64,000 nt of DNA from Acidicapsa dinghuensis (GCF_025685685.1 NZ_JAGSYH010000004.1:1-64000); one strand, 5' to 3'. Positions 34,940-44,455 are shown, numbered from the stretch's first letter. Program-made: numbers and translations. The notes: a model not told the origin generated them from the sequence alone.

Positions 34940-36355
34940 TCAGTGTTTGGGCGGTGGGGGTGGGTCGGTAGCGTATTCATCGCCGGTGCGGGCGAGGATT
35001 AGCTCTCGTTGGTGCTGGTAGAGCTTGAGTTGATTGGTGGCCTCGATGTATTGGGCTTTTTCGGCGGCGGTGAGCGCCGTTCCCTCTTTGGCTTTGGCGG
35101 CGTTCTGCTGATCGAGGGTAGCAACTTCGGCAATAGCTGGCGGGATCATGCGATCGATGAGGACGGTGTGGATGAAGGGCTCTTTTTCGCGGCCGCGCTG
35201 GATGTCGTTGCGGTTGTTTTCCTGCCAGGCGGGGTAGATGACGACGCTGCCTAGCTCGAAGCGCTTGCCTGCCGGGCCGTAGTCTTTCTCGATGGCGGCG
35301 AAGCGGACGATGAGGGATTGGCGGGGCTCGGCGGTTTTGTCGGGCATGAGGCCATCGATGTAGGTGCGGGACTGGTTAGAGAGGAAGTTGCCGAGCGAGT
35401 AGAAGATGACGGTGGTGCGGTTGTCGGGGGTGAAGTAGGTCTCGGCGGGTTGGAGGACGTGGGGGTGGTGGCCGAGGAGGACGCTGGCGCCTGCGTCCAT
35501 GAGCTTGTGCGCCAGTTCGGTGTCTTCGGGGCGTGGCGCAGTGGCATACTCGATGCCCCAGTGGATGGAGAGGATGAGGAAGTCGCACTGGGCGCGGGCG
35601 GCTTTGACGGCTTCGAGGACGCCAGCTTCATCGAGACCGGGGGCGCCGTTGGCTTCGTTGGGATAAGGGAAAAAGTTGACGTGGGGCTGGTCGTCTTTGT
35701 CGGGATTGCGGTTGCCGTTGAGCCAGCGGGTCATGCCGAGGATGCCGATCTTGATGGGCTGGCCGTTGGGAACCGGTTTTTCGAGGATGATGGGCTTCCA
35801 GGCGTCCTGAGCGGTATCTGAGGTGCCGGCGAATTGAAGGCCCTCGGCGGTGAGGTGTTCGCGGGTTTCGGCGAAGCCGGCCCAGCCCTGGTCCATGACG
35901 TGGTTGTTGGCGAAGCTGACGACTTTGACGCCGCTGGTCTTGAGGGCATCGAGCAGGGCGACGGGGGCGTCAAAGAGAAACGGCTTCGATCCGTGGGAGT
36001 GGGCGGGGGCGACAGGGGTTTCGAGGTTCACGAAGCCGAAGTCGGAGGATTGGAAGAGGTCGGCTACATCGGCGAAGAGGGCGTCCCAGCCGTCATTATT
36101 GGTGTCGGTCTTGTGGGCTGCGGCGGACTGGACGACGGCCTGGTGGGGGATGACATCTCCGGCAGCGGTGAAGGTGACGCGGGCGATTTCGCGGGGGTAG
36201 GTGGCGCCGAAGACTTTGGATTCGCCGTGGAGATGACACCAGATGGCTACGGAGAGGCTGCCGATGAGGATGCCTGCGGCCAGAGCGGAGATTGCGAGCC
36301 AGTAACGGCGGGCGGCGTCACGGAGTGTACGGGACCGGATGGCGGGGGTGGTCAT
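34940..36355 (-). CDS. CapA-family metallophosphoesterase-like protein
   Basis: A protein of about 471 residues. An N-terminal transmembrane helix (WLAISALAAGILIGSLSVAIW) anchors an outward-facing PGA-synthesis CapA-like domain: VTFTAAGDVIPHQ, DFGFVNLETPV, VVSFANNHVMDQGWAGF, ILSIHWGIEY and GHHPHVLQPAE, the metal-site motifs of the family. A C-terminal tail is Lys/Glu- then Pro-rich. In Bacillus, CapA helps build poly-gamma-glutamate; here there is no capBC, so another role is likely. The ATG at 36355 is preferred; a GTG at 36379 lacks a ribosome site. Its codons are strongly C-ending. Confidence 0.85.
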   Translation of the reverse strand: MTTPAIRSRTLRDAARRYWLAISALAAGILIGSLSVAIWCHLHGESKVFGATYPREIARVTFTAAGDVIPHQAVVQSAAAHKTDTNNDGWDALFADVADLFQSSDFGFVNLETPVAPAHSHGSKPFLFDAPVALLDALKTSGVKVVSFANNHVMDQGWAGFAETREHLTAEGLQFAGTSDTAQDAWKPIILEKPVPNGQPIKIGILGMTRWLNGNRNPDKDDQPHVNFFPYPNEANGAPGLDEAGVLEAVKAARAQCDFLILSIHWGIEYATAPRPEDTELAHKLMDAGASVLLGHHPHVLQPAETYFTPDNRTTVIFYSLGNFLSNQSRTYIDGLMPDKTAEPRQSLIVRFAAIEKDYGPAGKRFELGSVVIYPAWQENNRNDIQRGREKEPFIHTVLIDRMIPPAIAEVATLDQQNAAKAKEGTALTAAEKAQYIEATNQLKLYQHQRELILARTGDEYATDPPPPPKH

Positions 36356-36558
36356 GGCTGGTTTCCGTTTTGATTTCACGGAGTTGGGACGAGATCAGCA
36401 TACATGGAGCGGCGAGAAAGCTATCGTTTCCCTAATGGATGAGCGGGATGGAATCAATTTGCGTCTAGTTCAGTGCGGAATCGTGGAAACTGATACCCTT
36501 TGAGCTAGATAAAGGGAGGGTTAGGTGCGCCCTTTGAGAGGGATCGCGGCAGAAAAGC

Positions 36559-37764
36559 ATGGCCGAATTTGTCGTTAAATTAGCGGATGAGCGAGGACGG
36601 GTGCTGGAGCAGACGCACTCAGCGGCTACGGCTGAGGAACTGCGCCAGCGGTTTGCCCATGGCGGGTATCACGTTTTTTCAGTGAAGCCCAAGAGCGGCG
36701 TTGTGCTTGGCGGGCGCGGTAAGAAGACCAAGCTTGAAACCTTCCTGATCTTTAATCAGCAGTTTCTGACGCTGGTCCGGGCGGGATTGCCGATCCACGG
36801 GTCGCTGGAGATGCTGGCAAAAAACCAGCGAAATCAGCGGTTTGCAGGACAATTGCTGGATGTGACGGGCCGCGTGAAGACGGGAGAGTCGCTATCGCAG
36901 GCGTTTGAGGCGCAGGGCGCATTTCCGGCGATGTATACGACGACGCTGCTGGCGGGAGAGCGGTCTGGCAATCTGCAGGAGGTGCTGGAACGGTTTGTAC
37001 AGTTCCAGCGCGTGTCGCTGACATTTCGCAAAAAGCTGACGGCGTCGCTGATTTACCCATCGGTGCTGATCGTGATCGTGATTGCGCTGTTCATCTTTCT
37101 GATCACGGTGGTTGTGCCGAGCTTTGCGCAGTTGTATGACCAGATGGGATCGCGCTTGCCGCAGATTACGCTGCTGCTGTTGCAGTTTGGTGTAGAAGCA
37201 CAGCATAAGGGACCGTATGTCGCCGTAGCGCTGGCCATTGTGGGCTTCCTTTTGAGCCGGTATGCGAAGACGCCGAAGGGCCGGGATCTGGTGGATGGTT
37301 TCCGAATCAGTTTGCCGGTGTTTGGGAAGATCTGGATCAAATACCAGGTGGCGTTGTTTGGGCGGACGCTCTCGACGCTGCTGACGGGCGGATTGCCGCT
37401 GGTGCCGTCTCTGGAAACGGCGGCGCGGTCGATTTCGTCCAACAGGATTGCCAAGGCGGTGGTTGCGTCCGTGGTGAAGGTGCGCGAGGGCAAGAGCCTG
37501 GCTTCGTCGCTGGAGACGACGAAGGTCTTTCCGCCGGTTGCGACCGAGATGATTTCCGTGGGCGAGCAGACAGGTGCGCTGCCGCAGATGCTGAATTCGG
37601 TTTCGGAGTTTTTTGAAGAAGATGTCGAGACGGCGTTAACGGCGGCGATGGCTCTGATCGAGCCGCTGATTCTGCTGGTCATGGGCGTTTTTGTGGTGAT
37701 TATTCTGATTGCGCTTTATCTGCCGATCTTTTCCTTGGGACAGCTACAGGAAATGCAGCACTAG
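36559..37764 (+). CDS. Type IV pilus/type II secretion inner-membrane platform protein (PilC/GspF)
   Basis: A 401-residue platform protein. It has an N-terminal domain, then two GspF domains each ending in transmembrane helices (SLIYPSVLIVIVIALFIFLI; LIEPLILLVMGVFVVIILI). The motifs GLPIHGSLEML and FPAMYTTTLLAGERSGNL are diagnostic. It opens the seven-gene pilus/secretion-like operon. This protein couples the ATPase to pseudopilin assembly. Confidence 0.92.
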   Translation: MAEFVVKLADERGRVLEQTHSAATAEELRQRFAHGGYHVFSVKPKSGVVLGGRGKKTKLETFLIFNQQFLTLVRAGLPIHGSLEMLAKNQRNQRFAGQLLDVTGRVKTGESLSQAFEAQGAFPAMYTTTLLAGERSGNLQEVLERFVQFQRVSLTFRKKLTASLIYPSVLIVIVIALFIFLITVVVPSFAQLYDQMGSRLPQITLLLLQFGVEAQHKGPYVAVALAIVGFLLSRYAKTPKGRDLVDGFRISLPVFGKIWIKYQVALFGRTLSTLLTGGLPLVPSLETAARSISSNRIAKAVVASVVKVREGKSLASSLETTKVFPPVATEMISVGEQTGALPQMLNSVSEFFEEDVETALTAAMALIEPLILLVMGVFVVIILIALYLPIFSLGQLQEMQH

Positions 37765-37792
37765 AAGCGAGTGTGAAGTGAACAGCGAGTTG

Positions 37793-37834
37793 AATTGCAT
37801 ACGCGGACTCGCTGATTGCAAATGAGGACACAAT
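37793..37834 (+). repeat. Degenerate 21-bp repeat pair between GspF and GspE genes
   Basis: AATTGC at 37793 and GATTGC at 37814 are exactly 21 bp apart; the second unit overlaps the start codon of the ATPase gene. It matches the core and period of arrays at 361 and 22108, but two units could occur by chance. Confidence 0.4.
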
Positions 37835-39494
37835 GGCTGATGCAGTAATGACTCCTCCGCAGAACACGCCTGGCAGTGGGGCGTTTGGCATGGGTACGGC
37901 TGCCGATGAGCGAGCGCAGGCTGAGCAGCTGGCGCGCCGGTATCGCGCGGAGTTTGCGGACCTGAAGCACTTCAAGATTCAGCATGAACTGCTGCGCACA
38001 GTTCCAGTGGAGTTGATGTTCCGGTACAACTTTGTGCCACTGGAGATGCGGGAGGACGTGCTGTTGATTGCTGTCAGCGATCCATCGAAGCTGATGGTGC
38101 TGGATGAAATTGCCGGGCTGCTGGGAAAGCGCATTGAGCCGCGGGTCGCGACACTGACGCAGATCACCGATCTGCTGAAGAAGACGGAACAGTCGCAGCG
38201 TGTACTGGAAGAGGCGAGCGAAGGGCTTACTTTCGATGTCCTGACAGGCGAGGATAACCAGGACGAGAATATCTCGATCGAGAAGCTGGCGGGCGATGAA
38301 GACCTGAGCCCGATTATTCGCCTGGTGGATACGACGATTTTCACGGCGCTGGAGCGGCGCGCTTCGGACGTGCATATCGAGACGTATGACGATTCGCTGC
38401 TGGTGAAGTACCGTATCGATGGCGTGCTGCAGCCAGCGATGGCTCCGATTGCGAGGGAGCATCATCAGACGATTCTTTCGCGTATCAAGATCATGAGTGA
38501 GCTGGATATCGCTGAGCGGCGTGTGCCGCAAGACGGGCGTTTCCGGGTTCGGTATAAGGGGCGGTTGATCGATTTCCGTGTTTCGATTATGCCGACGGTG
38601 CATGGCGAGAATGCGGTGCTTCGTGTGCTCGATAAGGAATCGATGAGCGAGAAGTTCCGCAACCTGAATCTAGATGTGGTGGGCTTTGCGGATGCGGATG
38701 TGGCTCGGTTCCGGCGATATATTCGCGAACCCTACGGCATGGTGCTGGTGACGGGGCCGACCGGTTCAGGTAAAACGACGACGCTATACGCGGCTCTGAA
38801 CGAGATCAAGAGTGACGAAGACAAGATCATTACGATTGAAGATCCGGTCGAGTATCAGATTCGCGGCGTAACGCAGATTCCGGTGAACGAGAAGAAGGGA
38901 CTGACGTTTGCGCGCGGACTGCGGTCTATTTTGCGTCATGACCCGGACAAGATTCTGGTGGGCGAGATCCGCGATGCGGAGACGGCGCAGATCGCAATCA
39001 ACTCGGCGCTGACCGGACACCTTGTATTCACGACGGTACACGCGAACAATGTGGTGGACGTGCTTGGGCGCTTCCTAAACATGGGCGTTGAGGCATACAA
39101 CTTTGTTTCGGCACTCAATTGCATCCTTGCCCAGCGGCTGGTGCGCACTATCTGCACGCATTGCATGCACACGGTGCAGCATTCGGAAGAGATGCTGGTC
39201 CAGAGCGGGCTTGAACCGGCGGAGTGGCGCGATTTCGAGTTCCGCGAGGGTTCCGGCTGCATCGAGTGCGGCGGCACGGGGTATCGCGGGCGGACGGCGA
39301 TTCATGAGCTACTGGACCTGACGGATCCGATCCGCGAGCTGATTCTGGATAAGAAGCCGACTTCGGAAGTGCGGAAGCTCGCGCAGAAGGAAGGTATGAC
39401 GTTTCTACGCGAGTCGGCGCTGGACCGCGTACGGCGTGGGTTGACGACGCTGAAAGAGATTAACAAGGTGACGTTTATCGAGGCGTCGCGATAA
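37833..39494 (+). CDS. Type IV pilus/type II secretion assembly ATPase (PilB/GspE)
   Basis: A 553-residue hexameric secretion ATPase. The N-terminal MshEN/GspE domain (about 30-165) precedes the AAA domain: Walker A GPTGSGKTTT (about 308-317), the Asp box, and Walker B-type ILVGEIRDAETAQIA, followed by HLVFTTVHAN. A four-Cys zinc element (CTHC near 441, CIEC near 476) is present. It drives pseudopilus extension. No PilT-like retraction ATPase lies nearby. Confidence 0.95.
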   Translation: MADAVMTPPQNTPGSGAFGMGTAADERAQAEQLARRYRAEFADLKHFKIQHELLRTVPVELMFRYNFVPLEMREDVLLIAVSDPSKLMVLDEIAGLLGKRIEPRVATLTQITDLLKKTEQSQRVLEEASEGLTFDVLTGEDNQDENISIEKLAGDEDLSPIIRLVDTTIFTALERRASDVHIETYDDSLLVKYRIDGVLQPAMAPIAREHHQTILSRIKIMSELDIAERRVPQDGRFRVRYKGRLIDFRVSIMPTVHGENAVLRVLDKESMSEKFRNLNLDVVGFADADVARFRRYIREPYGMVLVTGPTGSGKTTTLYAALNEIKSDEDKIITIEDPVEYQIRGVTQIPVNEKKGLTFARGLRSILRHDPDKILVGEIRDAETAQIAINSALTGHLVFTTVHANNVVDVLGRFLNMGVEAYNFVSALNCILAQRLVRTICTHCMHTVQHSEEMLVQSGLEPAEWRDFEFREGSGCIECGGTGYRGRTAIHELLDLTDPIRELILDKKPTSEVRKLAQKEGMTFLRESALDRVRRGLTTLKEINKVTFIEASR

Positions 39495-39651
39495 AGGTGT
39501 GAGTGTGAAGTGTGAGGGTGATTTCACACCGAAAGTTTGATCCATTTTCCGGGACATACGCCGGATTGGACGAAGACTCGCAGATTTCGCAAATGGACGT
39601 GTGACGAAGCAGTTGGTTCCGTGATGGAATGGAAAGGGAGATTCACTTCGC

Positions 39652-40575
39652 ATGGCAGGGTTTCGAGTACCGATAGGCATCGCGCCGGGAGGGCGCCCCG
39701 CTGCGGCGTGTGAAATCTCGTCTGAGGGTGTTGTGGCAGCGTCGATGGCTTCGGGGCAGTTGCCGGTGTATGCGGCGGAGTCACTGCCGCCAGCGAGCGT
39801 CGAGCCGAGTCTGAATGAGGGGAATATCGCGCGGACCGATGCTGTAACGTCGACGCTGCGGTCAGCGCTGAACCGTGTGCAACCGAAGACGAAAGCTGTA
39901 ACTGTGGTGGTGCCGGATGCCGCAGTACGAGTGTTTATCCTCGATTTCGATACGTTTCCGGCGCGGGAAGAAGAGGCGCAGGCCGTGCTGAAGGTACGGC
40001 TTCGGAAGTCGGTGCATTTCGATGTCGAGACGGCAGGTATTTCTTACCAGGTACTTAGTCTGGGTTCGGAAATCGCAGGGACTCAATGGAGAGTGTTGAT
40101 AGCGGTCATACCGTCAGCAGTGCTGACGGAGTATGAATCAGCTGTGCGCGCCGCAGGGTATGAGCCTGGAGCAGTAATGCCGTCAACGCTGGCGACGCTA
40201 GCCGCGGTGGACAGCCAGGAGGCGCTGATGGCGGCGCACCTGAGCGAGAAGACACTGACGACGTCGATTGTTTCAGGGGACGATATTCTGCTCTATCGCA
40301 TGCTTGAACTGCCGGACGAGCGAGAAACCCGGAAAGCAGAGGTGCAGCGGGCGGTTGCTGTAGCGTCGGCGTTTTATGAAGATAAGCTGCAGGCCAGACC
40401 GCATCGGATCTTTCACTCGGGCATGTTGAGCGCGGTGGAGTTCGCAGAGTTGCTGGACGATCCGGCGCTCTCGGTGAGCGAAACCGTGGTTAAGACTGGG
40501 CTGGGGCTAAGTGCGGCCGTGGGCCGCCACTCGATTGCCGGAGTAACCGGTGCGCTGGCAGGGACGGTGGCATGA
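39652..40575 (+). CDS. PilM-like assembly protein
   Basis: A 307-residue cytoplasmic actin-like protein. VTVVVPDAAVRVFILDFDTFP and EAQAVLKVRLRKSVHFDVE match the PilM/GspL cytoplasmic domain, followed by LIAVIPSAVLTEYESAVRAAGYEPG. It should bind the N-terminus of the PilN-like partner encoded next, whose ATG overlaps its stop by four bases. Conservation is moderate, so the assignment rests partly on gene order. Confidence 0.82.
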   Translation: MAGFRVPIGIAPGGRPAAACEISSEGVVAASMASGQLPVYAAESLPPASVEPSLNEGNIARTDAVTSTLRSALNRVQPKTKAVTVVVPDAAVRVFILDFDTFPAREEEAQAVLKVRLRKSVHFDVETAGISYQVLSLGSEIAGTQWRVLIAVIPSAVLTEYESAVRAAGYEPGAVMPSTLATLAAVDSQEALMAAHLSEKTLTTSIVSGDDILLYRMLELPDERETRKAEVQRAVAVASAFYEDKLQARPHRIFHSGMLSAVEFAELLDDPALSVSETVVKTGLGLSAAVGRHSIAGVTGALAGTVA

Positions 40576-41423
40576 AGATAACGATCAATCTCGCATCGCG
40601 CCCCTATACCGATCATGGGCCGGCGATCAAGCAGCTTCGGATCGCCATGGGCGTCCTTGCAGTGCTTTGCCTGTTGTTTGGTCTGGGGCTGATGCATTTT
40701 CATCAGGCGGCGCTGGATATGGCTGCGAAGGAGGAGCGTCTCGACCGCAAAGTGCAGCAGGTGCAACAAGAGCAAACGGGATACAGGCAGCAGATGCAGC
40801 AACCGGCAAATGCGCGGGTGCTGCAGCAGGCGCAGTTCCTGAACAGCCTGTTTGACGAGAAGAGTTTCTCGTGGACGGGCGCAATGGAGGATCTGGAGCA
40901 GGTGTTGCCTGCCGGTGTTCAGGTTACGGCGATTGAGCCATCGCGGGGCAAGGACGGGCGAATCACACTGCATCTGCGCGTATCGGGACAGCGAGAGCAG
41001 ACCGTGGCGATGCTGCGTAACATGGAGCATTCGAAGCGCTTTGCGACTCCACGCATCTCAGGCGAGAACGCGGAGAACAGCTCGCAGGGAGGGTTGCAGC
41101 AGGTTCGGGAATCGGGACCGCAGAAGGTGAATTTCGAGGTACTTGCGGAATATAACCCTGCGACACTTGCAGAACGGAAGGCCGCGACGGAAGCAATGCG
41201 GAAGCCGCACCCCAATGCCAATCTGCCTCATACACGAGAGCGTCAAAGCGCGGCTCACCAGCCGGCGACCGGGCAACCCGTTCCCCAGCGATCGCAGCCA
41301 GAGCAGGTTCAACCGGGATCACAGCCGCATCCAGCGCAGTTCGGGCCCGGAGCTTTACCTCGGATGAATCGTCCCGCTGAGCCGGGAGCAGAAGCGCCAG
41401 TACCGCAGGAGAATCCGCAATGA
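40572..41423 (+). CDS. PilN-like inner-membrane assembly protein
   Basis: 283 residues. The N-terminal INLASRPYTDH is the PilM-binding element of PilN proteins, followed by one transmembrane helix (GVLAVLCLLFGLGLMHF), a coiled coil (about 55-85) and a periplasmic ferredoxin-like domain. The C-terminal third is a Pro/Gln-rich low-complexity tail (about 215-283), unusual for PilN. It overlaps both neighbours by four bases. Confidence 0.82.
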   Translation: MKITINLASRPYTDHGPAIKQLRIAMGVLAVLCLLFGLGLMHFHQAALDMAAKEERLDRKVQQVQQEQTGYRQQMQQPANARVLQQAQFLNSLFDEKSFSWTGAMEDLEQVLPAGVQVTAIEPSRGKDGRITLHLRVSGQREQTVAMLRNMEHSKRFATPRISGENAENSSQGGLQQVRESGPQKVNFEVLAEYNPATLAERKAATEAMRKPHPNANLPHTRERQSAAHQPATGQPVPQRSQPEQVQPGSQPHPAQFGPGALPRMNRPAEPGAEAPVPQENPQ

Positions 41424-42106
41424 GCCAGGTTACAGAGATTCGGGAACGGCTGTTTTCTCCCCTGGGACTGCATGGCGTGGTGTGCGGGATTCTGGCGGTA
41501 GCGACGATTGTGCTGGGAGTGCGGTTTGTACTGGATTGGCGCGAGATCAGCAGCGGCAATGTCGATGCCATGGCCCAGAAGCAGGCTCAATTGAACGTGC
41601 TGGAGGTGCAGACTGCCCCGCTGCGCGGCCTGGACAAGAAGGTATCCGAAGCCAGCAAGCAGATCGACGCTTTTTACGATAAGCGGGTTCCGGCGAGCTG
41701 GTCATCCCTGCTGGAGCAGCTTGGGGATATCAAGAACAAAGCTGGGGTGCAGTTGACGCGAGCACAATATGTGCGGGAACCGGGCTCCGGCGATCTGACT
41801 GAGATTCGCATCGATGCCGGTTTGAGCGGGGATTATGTTCCGGTCATGAAGTTCATCAATGGGCTGGAGCGAAGCCAGACGTTCTTTGTGATTCGCACGA
41901 TGGCGTTGAGCGGACAGCAGAGCGGAACGGTGAATCTGCGCATGCAGTTCTCGACATGGATGCGGCCAGCAGATGCGGAGGCGGGCGGTGCGCCGCTCGA
42001 CACCAATCCTGGAGCGACAACGCAAAAAGGGCGCGAAGGCAACAAGCCCAGTGGCCCTGAAGATATTTCCGCGGTTTCTCCTGCCGTGCGACCGGAGGGC
42101 CTGTAA
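41420..42106 (+). CDS. PilO-like inner-membrane assembly protein
   Basis: 228 residues: a transmembrane helix (VVCGILAVATIVLGVRFVL), a helical linker, and a periplasmic domain with DLTEIRIDAGLSGDYVPVMKF and SQTFFVIRTMALSGQQSGTVNLRMQF, as in PilO. A Pro/Gly-rich tail ends the protein. It pairs with the PilN-like product in the alignment subcomplex. Start overlaps the preceding stop. Confidence 0.82.
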   Translation: MSQVTEIRERLFSPLGLHGVVCGILAVATIVLGVRFVLDWREISSGNVDAMAQKQAQLNVLEVQTAPLRGLDKKVSEASKQIDAFYDKRVPASWSSLLEQLGDIKNKAGVQLTRAQYVREPGSGDLTEIRIDAGLSGDYVPVMKFINGLERSQTFFVIRTMALSGQQSGTVNLRMQFSTWMRPADAEAGGAPLDTNPGATTQKGREGNKPSGPEDISAVSPAVRPEGL

Positions 42107-42108
42107 GC

Positions 42109-42741
42109 ATGGCGATGAAACTTGGCACGGAGAATAAGCGCAATGTGATCATTGCGGGAGCGCTGTTCTGCTTGCTTCTGTACCTGGTGATTACGCAGGT
42201 GTTTGGCGGAAGCTCGACGCCGGCACCACGGGCCTCCACGCCACAAGTCGTTACGCCTGCGAGACGAACTACTTCTCCGCAGGCGTCGACAGCCGAAGCG
42301 TCTGATCTCGAAGCGTCTAATCACGAAGCGCACAAACTGCCTGCCTTGTCGCTCGATCCTTCACTGCATCTGGATAAGTTGATGGCTAGTGAGGATGTGG
42401 AATATGCGGGGACGGGGCGGAATATCTTCTCCGCGGACTCTGCGCCGGCGCCGATACCAGAGCCGATGGGACCAGCGCGGCCAGTAAAGATGCCGGAGAT
42501 TGCGCAAGGACCACCGCAACCACCGCCGCCGCCGCAGATCGATCTCAGATATTTCGGTTACGCCGCGAAGCATGACGGGCAGCGGGCAGCGTTCTTTCTA
42601 CATGGAGACGATGTCTTCGAGGCGTTTGCGGGAGACATTGTGAATCACCGCTACAAAGTGGTTTCGGTCGATCTTCACTCCGCGCAGGTTACAGATCTGA
42701 GCTACAACAACACACAAACGATTCCGCTGGTATCGAACTGA
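42109..42741 (+). CDS. PilP/GspC-like protein
   Basis: 210 residues: a transmembrane helix (NVIIAGALFCLLLYLVIT), a Pro/Thr/Ser-rich periplasmic linker, and a C-terminal beta domain with RNIFSADSAP, PQIDLRYFGYAAK and FLHGDDVFEAFAGDIVNHRYKV. This resembles the homology region of GspC/PilP that contacts the secretin. It implies a secretin gene elsewhere, because none is in this window. Confidence 0.72.
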   Translation: MAMKLGTENKRNVIIAGALFCLLLYLVITQVFGGSSTPAPRASTPQVVTPARRTTSPQASTAEASDLEASNHEAHKLPALSLDPSLHLDKLMASEDVEYAGTGRNIFSADSAPAPIPEPMGPARPVKMPEIAQGPPQPPPPPQIDLRYFGYAAKHDGQRAAFFLHGDDVFEAFAGDIVNHRYKVVSVDLHSAQVTDLSYNNTQTIPLVSN

Positions 42742-42748
42742 GGAAATA

Positions 42749-43765
42749 ATGGAGCAACCCCGTCATAAATCGAGACCTTTCCCGCGAAAGGAACGGGGTA
42801 AACAGATCTTCTCGCGCGAGGGTGGATATACACTGATCGCCGTGCTGTTTCTGGTGGTCATGGTGTTGATTACGCTTTCGGCCGCGGCGCCGAAGATGGC
42901 AGCCGATATCCAGCGGGACCGCGAAGTAGAGCTGATCCACCGGGGTAAGCAGTACATCCGCGCGATCAAGTTGTATTACAAGCGGTTTGGCGCGTATCCG
43001 CCAACCATGGATGCGCTTGTGAAGACGAATGAGATCCGGTTCCTGCGGAAGCGGTACAAAGACCCGATGACCGGTAAGGACGACTGGCACCTGATTCATT
43101 TTGGTGAGAACAAAACGCCATCGTACGGTTTTTTTGGCCAGCCAATCAGCGGCGCTGGGGGCTCAACGGTGGCTGGCGTTGGACCTAGCGGTACGACGGC
43201 CATGGGTCCGGGAGGTCTGTCCGGAGCGAATGGAAGCTCTGGAACAACTGGCGGGCCATTGTTTGGTGGAAGCCAGCTTACGGGAAGTACGCCAACGGGT
43301 GGTACTGATTCAAGCTCAGGAACGAACGGAGCCAACGGAACTACGGGAACCAGTTCTGGATCGAGCGACAGTTCTGGCTCTAGCAGCAGCGGTACCTCCG
43401 CGACTGGTTCGTCGGGTGGTGGTTCTTCTTCGAGTGGATTTGGCAGTTCCAGCTCGTCGGGCAATACGAATCCCCTGACGGTGGGTGGGTTGGGAATTAT
43501 TGGTGTAGAGAGCGTGAGCCCCAAGCCGAGCATTCTGGTCTGGAAAAAGAAGACTCACTTTAACGAGTGGGAGTTCTGGTATGACCCGATGGCGGATCAG
43601 GTGATGATGATGAACAACCTGGGCCAGCAAGGGGCCGCGGCGACAGGAAATTCGACTGGTCAGAGTGGATTTTCGAATCAGAATGGACTTTCTGGAAACA
43701 ATGGCTCTACGACTACTACACCGACCACACCCACCACTCCGCAGAGCACGACTACACCTCAATAA
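42749..43765 (+). CDS. Pseudopilin-like protein with Gly/Ser-rich insertion
   Basis: 338 residues. The type III signal-like start SREGGYTLIAVLFLVVMVLI matches prepilins but lacks Glu at mature position 5, as in GspK-type minor pseudopilins. A conserved pilin-like segment follows (VELIHRGKQYIRAIKLYYKRFGAYPP, RYKDPMTGKDDWHLI). Residues about 135-250 are almost only Gly, Ser and Thr. After this, VWKKKTHFNEWEFWYDPM resumes a folded part, and the end is Thr/Pro-rich. It is the last gene of the operon, ahead of a terminator. Confidence 0.8.
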   Translation: MEQPRHKSRPFPRKERGKQIFSREGGYTLIAVLFLVVMVLITLSAAAPKMAADIQRDREVELIHRGKQYIRAIKLYYKRFGAYPPTMDALVKTNEIRFLRKRYKDPMTGKDDWHLIHFGENKTPSYGFFGQPISGAGGSTVAGVGPSGTTAMGPGGLSGANGSSGTTGGPLFGGSQLTGSTPTGGTDSSSGTNGANGTTGTSSGSSDSSGSSSSGTSATGSSGGGSSSSGFGSSSSSGNTNPLTVGGLGIIGVESVSPKPSILVWKKKTHFNEWEFWYDPMADQVMMMNNLGQQGAAATGNSTGQSGFSNQNGLSGNNGSTTTTPTTPTTPQSTTTPQ

Positions 43766-43805
43766 GCGGTTTGACCACTTGATTTCATGAATTTACAGGC
43801 AAAGC

Positions 43806-43831
43806 AAAAAGCCCGCTAAAGCGGGCTTTTT
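43806..43831. terminator. Bidirectional intrinsic terminator
   Basis: AAAAAGCCCGC-TAAA-GCGGGCTTTTT, an 11-bp stem with flanking A and T runs. It lies between the convergent pilus-like operon (ending 43765) and the Fe-S carrier gene (ending 43858) and should stop transcription from both sides. Confidence 0.92.
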
Positions 43832-43857
43832 GTGTAGGCGAATTCAACAGCGGGCGA

Positions 43858-44250
43858 TTAGACGCTGAAGGAGGAACCGCAACCGCAGGTGCTCTTGACG
43901 TTGGGATTGTCGAACTTGAAGCCGGCGGCTTCGAAGGTTTCGACGTAGTCCACGGTGCAGCTATTCAGGTACATGAGCGAGGTGGAATCGATGAAGACCT
44001 TGAGGCCATCGAAGGTGAAGACCTTATCCATCATTCCGGCCTGATTCTCGAAGGCCATGGAGTACTGGAATCCAGAACAGCCGCCGCCGACGACACCAAC
44101 GCGGAGGCCTGCCGGGATCGGATCCTGGGTGGCCATGATCTCGCGCACTTTGGCGATTGCCGACGGGGTCAGGTTAAGAGGCTGCGGCTTTGCAGGCGCT
44201 ACCGGAGCGGTTTGAACGTCCCCCGTGATTGCATTGGTTGCGGTTGCCAT
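43858..44250 (-). CDS. A-type iron-sulfur carrier (IscA/ErpA/HesB family)
   Basis: A 130-residue Fe-S cluster carrier. The family core LTPSAIAKVREIM, GLRVGVVGGGCSGFQYSM and the C-terminal STCGCGSSFSV provide the three conserved Cys ligands. The Pro/Ala-rich N-terminus (about 1-30) is an extension. The ATG at 44250 has GGGAGAAG 7 nt upstream; the longer frame (44283) is less likely. No other isc or suf gene adjoins it. Confidence 0.9.
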   Translation of the reverse strand: MATATNAITGDVQTAPVAPAKPQPLNLTPSAIAKVREIMATQDPIPAGLRVGVVGGGCSGFQYSMAFENQAGMMDKVFTFDGLKVFIDSTSLMYLNSCTVDYVETFEAAGFKFDNPNVKSTCGCGSSFSV

Positions 44251-44455
44251 ATGTGTGCTTCTCCCTGAGTAAACTTCTGCCAAAACTCTCTCATTTAACT
44301 GTACTGCGAGTGTGCTGATTGAAACAAGAGCGATTTGGTCCGATTTCTTCTTATTGGATGATGTAGAGCCGAATCGGTTTCAACGCAGAATAAGCAAGAT
44401 ACTGGAAAATAGATTGGATTTCCCGCGATGAGGGATGCGCCGGATCGTAACGAAA

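Noticed and set aside
35834..36373. Gly-rich plus-strand frame inside the CapA gene
   Set aside because: Antisense shadow of a strongly C-ending coding sequence.
36499..36520. CCCTTT/AAAGGG hairpin upstream of the GspF gene
   Set aside because: Short 6-bp stem without a T-run; too weak to call a terminator or operator.
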